A DNA stretch of 64,000 bases, from positions 952,059-1,016,058 of the forward strand of contig NZ_JALIQP010000001.1 of assembly GCF_023566055.1 (NCBI RefSeq), written 5' to 3'. The translations under genes and the position numbers were made by a program. The notes under the pieces were generated by a model. It was not told where the DNA came from. It did not search any database and saw only the letters and a list, made by a program, of their open reading frames with translations. This document shows, piece after piece, positions 27,487 to 36,185 of this stretch. The DNA is from Halosolutus amylolyticus. GTDB lineage: Archaea; Halobacteriota; Halobacteria; Halobacteriales; Natrialbaceae. How positions within the stretch are numbered: the stretch's first letter is position 1; every line of letters starts with the position of its first letter.

Positions 27487-29163
27487 ATGGCGAAGACCGG
27501 TGCGGAACTAGCTGCTGAATCGCTCGCCGATCTCACGGAGCGGGTGTACGGGCTGTGCGGCGGTCACATTCAGCCGATCTGGGACGCAGTCGCCGATACG
27601 GACGCGTCGATAATCGACACGCGCGACGAGCGGGCCGCCGTCCACGGCGCCCACGCCGACGCGGAAGTGACCGGCGACCTCGGCGTTGCACTCGTGACCG
27701 CCGGACCCGGGTTCACGAACGCGCTGACGGGAATCGCGAACGCCAGCACGTTCGGTACCCCGCTCCTGATCGTCACGGGATACCCGCCCGTCCCGCAGTT
27801 CGACCGGGGGGCGCTCCAGTCGATCCCACACCGCGACATGAGCGAGGCCGTGACGGTGACCGATCGGACGGTTTACGAGGCCGATCGGGTCCGGGAGTAC
27901 CTGTTCGAGGCCGCGGCGGCGGCGCTCGACGAGCGCGGCCCCGCGGTCGTCGAAATCCCGACAGACGTCCTCCGCGCGACCGCGACCCGGGTCCGGGACC
28001 GGCAGGTACCGACGGGGCCGACCGACCCCGCGGCCCCCGAAGACGCAATCGCCGGAGCGGCGGACGCGTTACGGGACGCCGATCGACCCGTGGCGGTTCT
28101 GGGGCGGGGATCCCGGGACGCGGCGGCCGAGATCCGCGCGTTCGTCGAGTCGACGGCGGTGCCGGTCCTCACGACGGCCGGCAGTAAGGGGGTCGTCCCC
28201 GAGTCGAACGACTACTGCGTGCCTGGGGCGCGGGGCGACGCGATGGGGGAAGCGGACTGCTATCTTCTCCTCGGCAAACGCCTCGACTTCACGCTCGGGT
28301 ACGGGAGTCCGGCGGTCTACGGCGACGCGACGTTCGTCCAGGTCGACGTCGACGCCGACGCCCTGCGGCGGAACCGGACGCCGGACGTCGCCGTCCGGGG
28401 AACCGTCCCGTCCGTCGTCTCCGCTCTCACCGATCGACTCGACGGGCCGCTGGGCGTTCCCGGGTGGGCCGAGGGGTTGCAGACGACCCACGAGGATCGT
28501 GCGGCGCGCCTGACCGAGCGGAAGACGGCGGACGATACGCCGATCCACCCCTACCGGGTCTGCGGGGCGATCGAGCGCGCCATCGACGACGACGCGATCG
28601 TCATCTGCGACGGCGGGGACGCGCTGTCGTTCGGGCGCGTCGCGATCCCGACCGCGAACCCGCGTGGCTACCTCGATCCGGGTCCACTCGGGTGTCTCGG
28701 TGTGGGACTGCCGTTCGCCATCGGCGCGTCGCTCGCCCAGCGGGAGACCGACGTCGTCTGTTTCACCGGGGACGGATCGCTTGGGTTCAACCTGGCGGAC
28801 CTCGAGACGGCCGTCCGCCAGGAGGCCGACGTCACGATCGTCGTCGCGAACAACGCCGCGTGGAACATCGAACGGTACGATCAACTGGAGAACTACGATC
28901 GGGAGGTCGGCAGCGAACTCGGCCACGTCGCGTTCGACGAGGTGGCGGCCGGCCTCGGCGCCGACGGCGTCTCCGTCTCGGATCCGGCTGCGCTCGACGA
29001 AACCGTCGAACGAGCGGTCGAAACGGACGGGCCGGTCGTCGTCGACGTCCCGGTAGACACCGAAGCGGTGAGCCCGGACGCCGCGAACGGACTGGCCCGA
29101 GTCCCGGAGTACCAGCCGCTCGACGCCTGGGACGACGCGGAGCGGGAGTACCGCCAGGGATGA
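27487..29163 (+). CDS. ThDP-dependent enzyme, candidate 2-hydroxyacyl-CoA lyase
   Basis: 558 residues from the ATG at 27487. Three-domain architecture of the acetolactate synthase/oxalyl-CoA decarboxylase superfamily: N-terminal PYR domain with cofactor-activating Glu48 (TRDERAA), central domain ~190-320, and C-terminal PP domain with the ThDP/Mg motif GDGS (428-431) to Asn455-Asn456. The C-terminal tail (VPEYQPLDAWDDAEREYRQG) resembles the lid of 2-hydroxyacyl-CoA lyases rather than a FAD-linked acetolactate synthase; no regulatory subunit gene is nearby. Context with an acyl-CoA ligase and a 2-hydroxyisobutyryl-CoA-type mutase favours cleavage or formation of 2-hydroxyacyl-CoA (ketone or aldehyde plus formyl-CoA). 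That assignment is inference; a decarboxylase or another lyase is possible. Confidence 0.7.
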   Translation: MAKTGAELAAESLADLTERVYGLCGGHIQPIWDAVADTDASIIDTRDERAAVHGAHADAEVTGDLGVALVTAGPGFTNALTGIANASTFGTPLLIVTGYPPVPQFDRGALQSIPHRDMSEAVTVTDRTVYEADRVREYLFEAAAAALDERGPAVVEIPTDVLRATATRVRDRQVPTGPTDPAAPEDAIAGAADALRDADRPVAVLGRGSRDAAAEIRAFVESTAVPVLTTAGSKGVVPESNDYCVPGARGDAMGEADCYLLLGKRLDFTLGYGSPAVYGDATFVQVDVDADALRRNRTPDVAVRGTVPSVVSALTDRLDGPLGVPGWAEGLQTTHEDRAARLTERKTADDTPIHPYRVCGAIERAIDDDAIVICDGGDALSFGRVAIPTANPRGYLDPGPLGCLGVGLPFAIGASLAQRETDVVCFTGDGSLGFNLADLETAVRQEADVTIVVANNAAWNIERYDQLENYDREVGSELGHVAFDEVAAGLGADGVSVSDPAALDETVERAVETDGPVVVDVPVDTEAVSPDAANGLARVPEYQPLDAWDDAEREYRQG

Positions 29164-29248
29164 CCGGCCGACAGTCGCTCGCGTGCCAGGAGACGTGAGG
29201 TCGCCGCGCGTCGGAGCCGACTCGATCGCCGTGTGCCCCGCACCCAAA

Positions 29249-29256
29249 CTTATAAC
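29249..29256 (+). promoter_or_regulatory. TATA box of the acyl-CoA ligase gene
   Basis: CTTATAAC centred ~31 bases before the ATG at 29284, in the 120-base gap after the ThDP enzyme gene. It suggests that the ligase-mutase genes have their own promoter. Confidence 0.5.
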
Positions 29257-29283
29257 CCGTCTCAACTGAATCAACACGTAAGG

Positions 29284-30681
29284 ATGAGTTGGCCAACCAT
29301 ACCCACAGCAGACGCTCGTCCGGATCTGGAGTCGCCGTACTGGGACGAGCACCAGGAGACGCGACCGCCGGAGGAACGCCGCGAGGCAATCCTCGAGAAG
29401 CTAACCGAACAGGTCCGGTACGCGTACGACAACAGCGAGTTCTATCGCGAGTTCTACGCCGACGTCGACGTCGATCCGCGGAACATCACGTCCTTCGAGG
29501 AGTTCGAACAGCTCCCGATCCTGCGATCGGACGACATCAAGCAGGAACAGAAAGAACACCCGCCGTTCGGGCGACTCCTCTGTATCGACGAGGAGGACAT
29601 CACCCGAATCTACGGCACGTCGGGGACGACCGGTCGCCCGAAAGTCTTCGGGATCGGCGAGGACGACTGGGAACGGATCGGCGAGTGGCACGCGCAAATC
29701 CTCTGGAGCGTCGGCCTCCGCCCGGACGATCGGGTCATCATCACGAGTCCGTTCATCCAGTACCTGGGCTCGTGGGGCGCGCTCGCGGGCGTCGACCGGC
29801 TGGGCTGTACGACGTTCCCGTTCGGTGCGGGGATGGAGGGCCAGACCGAGCAGGCGGTAGAGTGGATCGCCGACCTCCAGCCCGACGCGCTGTACGGGAC
29901 GCCGTCGTACGCGCTGTACCTCGGAGAAACCGCCCAGGAAAGCGGCTACGACCCGGCCGATGATTTCAGCTTCGACGTCATGTTCTTCTCCGGGGAACCG
30001 GGTGCGAGCGTCCCGTCGACGCGTCGGCAGATCGAGACGATGTTCGACTGCGAGGTCATCGATCAGGGGAGCATGGCCGAGATGACCCCGTGGATGTCGA
30101 ACTCCGGGTGCGAGCACCTCAAGAACGGGATGCACATCTGGAACGACATCGTCTACACCGAACTGCTCGACGTAGAGACGGAAACGCCGCTCGATTACGG
30201 GGCGGAGGGCGTGCCGACCTACACCCACCTTGAGCGGACCTCGCAGCCGATGATCCGCTACTGGAGTGGCGACATAACGCGCTGGGAGCGACACGACGTG
30301 ACCGATTGCGACTGCGGCCGCACGTATCCGACCCTCCCCAAAGGTATATACGGCCGCGCGGACGACATGTTGGTTATCCGGGGAAAAAACGTCTTTCCCT
30401 CGCAGATCGAAGATCAACTCCACGCGCTCGACGACTTCGGCGACGAGTTCCGCGTCGTCGTCGAGCGGGAAGGAACCCTCGACACGCTCCGCCTCATCGT
30501 CGAACTCGCGGACGGTGCCCAGACGACCGCGGACGAGTTCCAAGACGTCGTTCGGACGGCGATCAAGTCGGAAATCGGCGTCACGCCGGACGTCAACGTG
30601 ATCCAGCAAGGCGAACTCGAACGGACGCAGTTCAAGGCCGATCGAGTCAAAGACGAGCGCGAACTGGCAGTCGAAATTTGA
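29284..30681 (+). CDS. AMP-forming acyl-CoA ligase, PaaK (phenylacetate-CoA ligase) type
   Basis: 465 residues from the ATG at 29284. It belongs to the adenylate-forming superfamily, with the short PaaK-like plan: AMP motif YGTSGTTGRPK (residues 110-120), a EMTPWM-type acyl/AMP segment, and the C-terminal GRADDMLVIRGKNVFPSQIE hinge. Length (~430-470) fits PaaK rather than acetyl-CoA synthetase. Placed 24 bases before the mutase large subunit, it probably activates the acid that the mutase rearranges, the same logic as the 2-hydroxyisobutyrate-CoA ligase of known hcm clusters. Substrate unproven. Confidence 0.85.
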   Translation: MSWPTIPTADARPDLESPYWDEHQETRPPEERREAILEKLTEQVRYAYDNSEFYREFYADVDVDPRNITSFEEFEQLPILRSDDIKQEQKEHPPFGRLLCIDEEDITRIYGTSGTTGRPKVFGIGEDDWERIGEWHAQILWSVGLRPDDRVIITSPFIQYLGSWGALAGVDRLGCTTFPFGAGMEGQTEQAVEWIADLQPDALYGTPSYALYLGETAQESGYDPADDFSFDVMFFSGEPGASVPSTRRQIETMFDCEVIDQGSMAEMTPWMSNSGCEHLKNGMHIWNDIVYTELLDVETETPLDYGAEGVPTYTHLERTSQPMIRYWSGDITRWERHDVTDCDCGRTYPTLPKGIYGRADDMLVIRGKNVFPSQIEDQLHALDDFGDEFRVVVEREGTLDTLRLIVELADGAQTTADEFQDVVRTAIKSEIGVTPDVNVIQQGELERTQFKADRVKDERELAVEI

Positions 30682-30705
30682 GGTCTACACGATAGAAGCC
30701 CGAAA

Positions 30706-32499
30706 ATGAGCTCAGAGACGCACGAAACAGACGACGATCGAATTCCGGACGAACCGAACGGGATGTACGATCCCGAAGAAATCGACGGCGACGGATCGAT
30801 GTTCGACGAGGACCGATTCAACGAGTTCCTCGCCGCCCGGGACGACTGGGAGGCGAACACCCTCGACGAGTGGCTCGAGGGGCATCCCGAGCGCAAGGAG
30901 GTGTTCGAGACGCTGTCGGGGTACGAACGCCAGCGCCTCTACACGCCGGAGGACGTCGAGGACCTCGATTACGAGTCCGACCTCGGCTTCCCGGGCGAAC
31001 CGCCGTTCACGCGCGGGGCCTACCCCACGATGTACCGCGGCCGCCACTGGACCCACCGCCAGATCGCGGGGTTCGAGACGGCCGAAGAGACGAACGAACG
31101 GTACAAGTACCTGCTCGAGCAGGGGCAGACGGGGCTGTCGACCGACTTCGACCATCCGACGCTGACCGGCTACGACTCCGACGATGATCACTCCGAGGGC
31201 GAGGTCGGTCGCATCGGCGTCGCGATCGATACGCTCGACGACTTCGAGGACCTCTTCGAGGACATCCCTCTCGACGAGGTCTCGACGAGCATGACGATCA
31301 ACTCGCCCGCGCCGATCCTGCTCGCGTTCTACGTCGCGCTCGCGGACCAGCGCGGGGTCGATCGAGAGAAACTCCGCGGGACGATCCAGAACTCCATTTT
31401 CAAGGAGTTCATCGCGCAGAAGACGTTCGCGCTCCCGCCGCGACCGAACATCAAACTCGTCGAGGACGTCATCGAGTACTGTACCGAAGAGGTGCCGAAC
31501 TGGTACTGGGCGAACGTCAGCGGTTACCACACCCGCGAAGCCGGGGGGACCGCCGCACAGGAGGCGGCGTTCACCATCGCCGCGGGGATGGGCTACATCG
31601 AATCCGGTATCGAGCGCGGCCTCGATCCCGACGACTTCGCGCCGCGGATGTCGTTCTTCTACGTCTCCCAGACCGACTTCTTCGAGGAGATCGCGAAGTT
31701 CCGCGCGGTCCGGCGCATCTGGGCCCGTATCATGGAAGACCGCTACGGTGCGGAGAGCGACGCCGCGCGGCGGATGCGATACCACGTCCAGACGGCCGGC
31801 GAGAGCCTCACCGCCAAACAGCCGATGGTCAACATTGCCCGGACGACGATCCAGGCCCTCGCCGCGGTGCTCGGCGGCTGTCAGTCGCTGCACACGAACG
31901 GGTACGACGAGGCGCTGTCGATCCCGAGCGAGGACGCCATGCGGATCGCATTGCGAACCCAGCAGGTCATCGCCCACGAGTCGGGCGTCGCGGATACCAT
32001 CGATCCGCTGGGCGGCAGTTACTACGTCGAGAAGGCCACCAGGGACATGGAAGAGCGCGTCCTCGAGTACCTCGCGGAGATCGAAGAACTCGGCGACGGA
32101 AGCATGCGTGAGGGGATGTTGCGCGGCATCGAGACCGGTTACTTCGAACAGGAGATCGTCGACTCCTCCTACGAGTGGGAGAAGCGAAAGGCCGAGGGCG
32201 ATCTGAAGAAAGTCGGCGTCAACTGCTTCACGGAGGGTGGCGACGACACGGAGATCGAACTGTTCCAGGCCGACCCGGAAACCGAGGAGCGCCAGAAAGA
32301 GCGCCTGCAGCGGGTCAAAGAGGGGCGCGACGACGAACTCGTCGAGGAGCGGATCGACGCGCTCCGCGAGGCGGTCGAGAACGGCGAAAACGTCATGCCC
32401 TACCTCGTCGACGCCGCGAAGGCGTACGCAACCGAGGGCGAGATGATGGGCGTGCTACGCGAGAAGTACGGAACCTACGAAGATCCAGGAGTGTTCTAA
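30706..32499 (+). CDS. hcmA: 2-hydroxyisobutyryl-CoA mutase-type B12-dependent mutase, large subunit
   Basis: 597-residue substrate-binding (TIM-barrel) subunit of a B12-dependent acyl-CoA mutase; no fused B12 domain, which is the next gene. Residues that set substrate choice can be read directly by alignment to the conserved frame. At the methylmalonyl-CoA mutase Tyr89 position is Ile120 (RQIAGFET), 27 residues on is Asp147 (GLSTDFD), and the carboxylate-binding Arg207 position is Gln238 (IAQKTF). Ile and Asp at exactly these positions are the hallmark of 2-hydroxyisobutyryl-CoA mutase (Ile90 and Asp117 in the Aquincola enzyme), which interconverts 2-hydroxyisobutyryl-CoA and (S)-3-hydroxybutyryl-CoA. 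The first ~95 residues are an acidic extension. Operon: ligase, hcmA, hcmB, meaB-like. Confidence 0.88.
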   Translation: MSSETHETDDDRIPDEPNGMYDPEEIDGDGSMFDEDRFNEFLAARDDWEANTLDEWLEGHPERKEVFETLSGYERQRLYTPEDVEDLDYESDLGFPGEPPFTRGAYPTMYRGRHWTHRQIAGFETAEETNERYKYLLEQGQTGLSTDFDHPTLTGYDSDDDHSEGEVGRIGVAIDTLDDFEDLFEDIPLDEVSTSMTINSPAPILLAFYVALADQRGVDREKLRGTIQNSIFKEFIAQKTFALPPRPNIKLVEDVIEYCTEEVPNWYWANVSGYHTREAGGTAAQEAAFTIAAGMGYIESGIERGLDPDDFAPRMSFFYVSQTDFFEEIAKFRAVRRIWARIMEDRYGAESDAARRMRYHVQTAGESLTAKQPMVNIARTTIQALAAVLGGCQSLHTNGYDEALSIPSEDAMRIALRTQQVIAHESGVADTIDPLGGSYYVEKATRDMEERVLEYLAEIEELGDGSMREGMLRGIETGYFEQEIVDSSYEWEKRKAEGDLKKVGVNCFTEGGDDTEIELFQADPETEERQKERLQRVKEGRDDELVEERIDALREAVENGENVMPYLVDAAKAYATEGEMMGVLREKYGTYEDPGVF

Positions 32500-32500
32500 C

Positions 32501-32920
32501 ATGGCAGCAACCGATAGCAACGAGACGGAACGAACTGTGCGCGTACTGATCGGCAAACCGGGTCTCGACGGCCACGACAGAGGGGCGAAAGTCGTCGCCC
32601 GCGCGTGTCGCGACGCGGGCTTCGAGGTCATCTACTCCGGGCTCCGCCAGTCGCCCGAGGCGATCGTCCAGACGGCCATCCAGGAGGACGTCGACGTCCT
32701 CGGACTGAGCATCCTGAGCGGCGCCCACGACACGCTCGTCCCGAAGATAATCGACCTGCTGGAGGAGAAGGGCATGACGGACGTCCTGGTCCTCGTCGGC
32801 GGTACCATCCCGGAGGTCGACAGGGACGACCTCAGGGAACAGGGCGTGGACCGGGTCTTCGGGCCGGACACGGACATCAACAACATCGTCGAGTACGTCG
32901 ATCGAGAGGTATCGACGTGA
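32501..32920 (+). CDS. hcmB: Acyl-CoA mutase small subunit, cobalamin-binding
   Basis: 139-residue B12-binding flavodoxin-like subunit. The DxHxxG cobalt-ligand motif is Asp23-Gly-His25-Asp-Arg-Gly28; His25 replaces dimethylbenzimidazole under the cobalt. The SILSGAH and VLVGGTIPEVD segments that cradle the nucleotide tail follow. It begins one base after hcmA, as expected for the two subunits of one enzyme. Confidence 0.9.
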   Translation: MAATDSNETERTVRVLIGKPGLDGHDRGAKVVARACRDAGFEVIYSGLRQSPEAIVQTAIQEDVDVLGLSILSGAHDTLVPKIIDLLEEKGMTDVLVLVGGTIPEVDRDDLREQGVDRVFGPDTDINNIVEYVDREVST

Positions 32921-32945
32921 TCGCCCGGAGGCATCGTCGACAGCC

Positions 32946-33971
32946 ATGACCGTCTCCACGCCGCCCGTCGAGAACCTCGACGACGACCTGCGATCGCTCG
33001 TCGACGGCGTGCTCGAGGGCGATCAACTCTCGCTCTCGCGACTGATTTCGCGCATCGAGAACGACGCGCCGGGCTACCGCGACGCGGTGAAGGTGCTCCA
33101 CGAGCACACGACCGGCACCAGAACGATCGGCATCACGGGTCAACCCGGCGCGGGGAAATCGACGCTCGTGGACAAACTGGTCGACGCGCTGCGCGAACGC
33201 GGTCTCACCGTCGGCGTCATCGCCGTCGACCCGTCGTCGCCCTACTCCGGCGGGAGCGTCCTCGGCGATCGCGTCCGCCAGACCTCGCGCAACGAGGATC
33301 CCGACGTGTTCTTCAGATCGATGAGCGCACGCGGACACGTGGGCGGCCTCGCGGCCGCGACGTTCGACGTCGTCCATGCTATGGACGCCTACGGGAAAGA
33401 CGTCATCCTCGTCGAGACCGTCGGGGCCGGACAGAACGAGGTCGAGATCGTCCGGGCCGCGGACACCGTCTGCGTCGTCGCGCTCCCCGGTGCCGGCGAC
33501 GACGTCCAGGCGAACAAGGCGGGTATCCTCGAAATCGCAGACGTCTTCGCCGTCAACAAGGCCGACTACGACGGCGCGAAGCGAACGGCTCAGGAACTCC
33601 AGCAGATGATCCGGATCGGTCGCGACCTCGAGCGAAGCGACGCGGGCGATCCGGCGGACGATCCGGACACCTGGGTGCCGTCCGTCGAACTGACGGTCGC
33701 GACCACCGGCGACGGGATCGCGGACCTCGTCGAAGCCTTCGACGACCACTACGCGTTCCTCCGAGAGAGCGGCGAACTCGAGGAAACCCGTTCGCGGCGG
33801 TTCGAACAGGAGGTGCGAACGCACCTGCAGAACGAACTCGAGGACCTGGGCGACGCGATGGTTGCGGCCCACCGCGACCTGTTCGCGGACGACGTCGATC
33901 CGTACACCGCCTCCGAGGAACTCGTCGACCCCTTCCGTCGCGCCGTCGAGGGCCACCTCGAAGACGGCTAA
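32946..33971 (+). CDS. meaB: MeaB/ArgK-type G3E GTPase, mutase chaperone
   Basis: 341 residues. Walker A GQPGAGKS (65-72), the VIAVDPSSPYSGGSVLGDR switch region and the NKAD motif identify a MeaB-type P-loop GTPase, which loads and protects the adenosylcobalamin of acyl-CoA mutases. It lies 25 bases after the small subunit, completing a self-contained mutase operon. The dedicated copy suggests this mutase does not rely on the chaperone of any core methylmalonyl-CoA mutase. Confidence 0.92.
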   Translation: MTVSTPPVENLDDDLRSLVDGVLEGDQLSLSRLISRIENDAPGYRDAVKVLHEHTTGTRTIGITGQPGAGKSTLVDKLVDALRERGLTVGVIAVDPSSPYSGGSVLGDRVRQTSRNEDPDVFFRSMSARGHVGGLAAATFDVVHAMDAYGKDVILVETVGAGQNEVEIVRAADTVCVVALPGAGDDVQANKAGILEIADVFAVNKADYDGAKRTAQELQQMIRIGRDLERSDAGDPADDPDTWVPSVELTVATTGDGIADLVEAFDDHYAFLRESGELEETRSRRFEQEVRTHLQNELEDLGDAMVAAHRDLFADDVDPYTASEELVDPFRRAVEGHLEDG

Positions 33972-34029
33972 CCCCGGGAACCCGAACTACTTTTGCGAAA
34001 CGGTCCGTCCTGTCAACCGGTGTGGCCAG

Positions 34030-35298
34030 ATGAGTGATTCAACTCCGGAGCCCTACGATCGGACGGTTGCACACGAACGGGACGTCACCCGGTACCGCCA
34101 CTCGTATCCCGACTTCGACTACGAGACCCGCATCGCCGACCTCGCTCGCCGCCTCGAGTCGACCGACGTCGACGCGGCGGTCCTCTCGAACTACGTCGAT
34201 CTCGCGTACTATGCGGGTACCGGGCAGCCGGCGAATCTCTACGTCCCCGCCGGCGATCCCGATCGCGCCCGCCTGTTCGTTCGACGGGCGGTGGCGTTCG
34301 CGAAGCAGGAGGGCGGCCTCCCCGAGGATCGACTCGTGGGAGGCGGTCTCACCGCACTCGCGGACTACGTGGACGCGGTCGACGCGGTGGGGCTTCCCCT
34401 CGATGCGATTCCGGCCTCGCTCGCGTCGAAACTCGCGGCCGTCCTGGGGGCCGAGCCGATCGACGTTTCCGACGTCGTCTCGACCCAGCGGGCGGTCAAG
34501 GAGGAGGGCGAAGTCGAACTGCTGACGGCGGCGGCCGACCTCTACGAGGTGGCCCACGAGGCGATCCGCAGACGGGCGGCACCCGGCGTGACGGAGAAGG
34601 AGGTCGCGGGTGAGGTGATCGGCTCGCTGGTGAGCGCAGGAATGGACGATCGTGTCTTCTTTCGGCGATGGGACGCTCGACTACCGGCGGCCGGACTGAT
34701 CGCCGCCGGCGACACGCTCCCGCTCGTTTCGGGTCACGCGATGACGGTAACCGGGACGGGTACGAGCCGGACCATGCCCTGGGGACCGTCGAATCGGTCG
34801 CTGGACGCCGGGGATTTCCTGGTGGCGGATCTCGCCCTGAACTGGGCGGGTTACCACGGCGACGTCGCCCGGACCTACGTGATCGGATCCGCGACGTCCG
34901 CACAGCGGGAGTGGTACCGAACGGTCCGCGAGATACACGAGGCTGCCAGGGCGAGTATCGAACCCGGCGTGCCGGCCGAAGAGCCGTACCTCGCTGCGCA
35001 CGAGCGCGCCGAGGATCTCGGCGTGGCCGACTGGCTGTGCGGGTACGCGGAGATGCAGGCCCCGTACGTCGGCCACGCGATCGGCCTGGAGGCGGACGAA
35101 GAACCGACGCTCGTCCGGGGCAACGAGACGGAACTGCGCGAAGGCATGGTCCTGACTATCGAGCCGAAGCTGATACACCCGGACCGCGGAACGGTCGTGA
35201 TCGAAGACGACTACCTCGTGACGGCCGACGGAACCGAGCGTCTCTCGACGACGACGCGAGAACTGACCGAAATTCCGGTCGAACGAACCGCACCGTAA
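34030..35298 (+). CDS. M24-family (Xaa-Pro peptidase/creatinase-like) hydrolase
   Basis: 422 residues from the ATG at 34030. The N-terminal creatinase-like domain (~1-165) is followed by a pita-bread catalytic domain with a full set of metal ligands: two aspartates (VADLALNWAGYHGDVARTYV), the histidine in VGHAIGLEADEEP, and glutamates in LTIEPKL and VVIEDDYLV. The M24 family includes peptidases but also creatinase, ectoine hydrolase and DMSP lyase, so in this catabolic neighbourhood a non-peptidase role is quite possible. 58 bases after the meaB-like gene. Confidence 0.82.
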   Translation: MSDSTPEPYDRTVAHERDVTRYRHSYPDFDYETRIADLARRLESTDVDAAVLSNYVDLAYYAGTGQPANLYVPAGDPDRARLFVRRAVAFAKQEGGLPEDRLVGGGLTALADYVDAVDAVGLPLDAIPASLASKLAAVLGAEPIDVSDVVSTQRAVKEEGEVELLTAAADLYEVAHEAIRRRAAPGVTEKEVAGEVIGSLVSAGMDDRVFFRRWDARLPAAGLIAAGDTLPLVSGHAMTVTGTGTSRTMPWGPSNRSLDAGDFLVADLALNWAGYHGDVARTYVIGSATSAQREWYRTVREIHEAARASIEPGVPAEEPYLAAHERAEDLGVADWLCGYAEMQAPYVGHAIGLEADEEPTLVRGNETELREGMVLTIEPKLIHPDRGTVVIEDDYLVTADGTERLSTTTRELTEIPVERTAP

Positions 35299-35350
35299 CC
35301 GCCCCTCGCTGCCGTCCGATCCTCACGGTCAGGTGTCTCTCCCCGTCGGA

Positions 35351-35767
35351 TCACTTTTCGCCGTCGATCGGATTTCCCTCCTCGTCCACGGTGTACGTGT
35401 CGCCGTTGATGATCGCGGGCGAGTGGACGAACATCGCCCGAAACGTCTCGTCGGCGTCGTCCGGGTTTCGCGGATAGTGCGGCACGCCCGGCGGGATGAA
35501 TACGAGGTGCTCGTCGGCGTGACACGGGACCGGGTCCCCGTCGACGACGATCTCGCCGCGACCGTCGAGCCCGTAGAAGGTTTCGCCGCTGTAACGGTGG
35601 ACGTGCCGTGTCACAGACTCCCCCGGATCGACGTGGATGATTCCCTGGTCGAACATCTGGGTGTCCTCCTGGTCGGTGTTCATCAGGAACTGGATCCCGA
35701 TCCCCAGTCGATCGCGCACCGGGGGGTCGTCGACGTCGTAGAGTTGATACGGTTCTGAGTGGTCCAT
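35351..35767 (-). CDS. Cupin-domain protein
   Basis: 138 residues, single cupin barrel. Motif 1 is seen around RHVHRYSGETFYGLDGRGE (two histidines and a glutamate for metal) and motif 2 around FIPPGVPHYPRNPDD (histidine). Family members range from isomerases and dioxygenases to non-catalytic sensors, so no reaction is assigned. It is opposite in direction to its neighbours, and has its own upstream region with a TATA-like CTTATTA at ~-33 and the 20-bp palindromic motif at about -100. Confidence 0.8.
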   Translation of the reverse strand: MDHSEPYQLYDVDDPPVRDRLGIGIQFLMNTDQEDTQMFDQGIIHVDPGESVTRHVHRYSGETFYGLDGRGEIVVDGDPVPCHADEHLVFIPPGVPHYPRNPDDADETFRAMFVHSPAIINGDTYTVDEEGNPIDGEK

Positions 35768-35856
35768 TGCGGATCGTCCTGCGATACGAACCGGATCGTA
35801 ATAAGATCCGACCCCGCCCTGCGTCGAATCTCCGATATGAAATTTTATTTGGACTA

Positions 35857-35876
35857 TTACAAACGTATTTGTGTAA
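35857..35876. promoter_or_regulatory. 20-bp palindromic motif, copy 3
   Basis: TTACAAACGTATTTGTGTAA, 90-109 bases upstream of the cupin start and beside the AT-rich AAATTTTATTT. Shares TTACA.A.GTA....TGTA pattern positions with the two copies near 26.1 kb. Confidence 0.5.
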
Positions 35877-35995
35877 CGCGGCGTATGACTTCGAACGTTG
35901 CGTTTCGACCGATCACGGACCGATTGCCGGCGTCGGGAACGTCGATGGACGATCGAGCAGTAGGTCCCTGGTGTTCTCCTCGGAATTCGTCACGC

Positions 35996-36075
35996 ATAGC
36001 AGTCACCGAAAGTCAGCACACACCCGATCGCACGATGACCGTACGATCGATGTGCAATCAGTTACAGGGGCTACG
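35996..36075. repeat. Palindromic repeat element, degenerate copy
   Basis: Roughly 80 bases running from ATAGCAGTCACCGAAAGTCA through a CGATCG-containing centre to ATCAGTTACAGGGGCTAC. It aligns with the element at 36186 in both arms but with many substitutions, so it looks like an older copy. Confidence 0.5.
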
Positions 36076-36185
36076 AGACGGCGACAGTGTCGTCCACTGC
36101 CACGGTCGCGTCCGGGATTCGGGCCGGTCCGGTGCCGACTCCCGGTGTATTTCTGCCGGGTCACCACTGCCGTGGGTTTCGTTCG

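Noticed and set aside
30706-32920. Annotation as methylmalonyl-CoA mutase
   Set aside because: The Tyr89 and Arg207 positions needed for the methylmalonyl carboxylate are Ile120 and Gln238.
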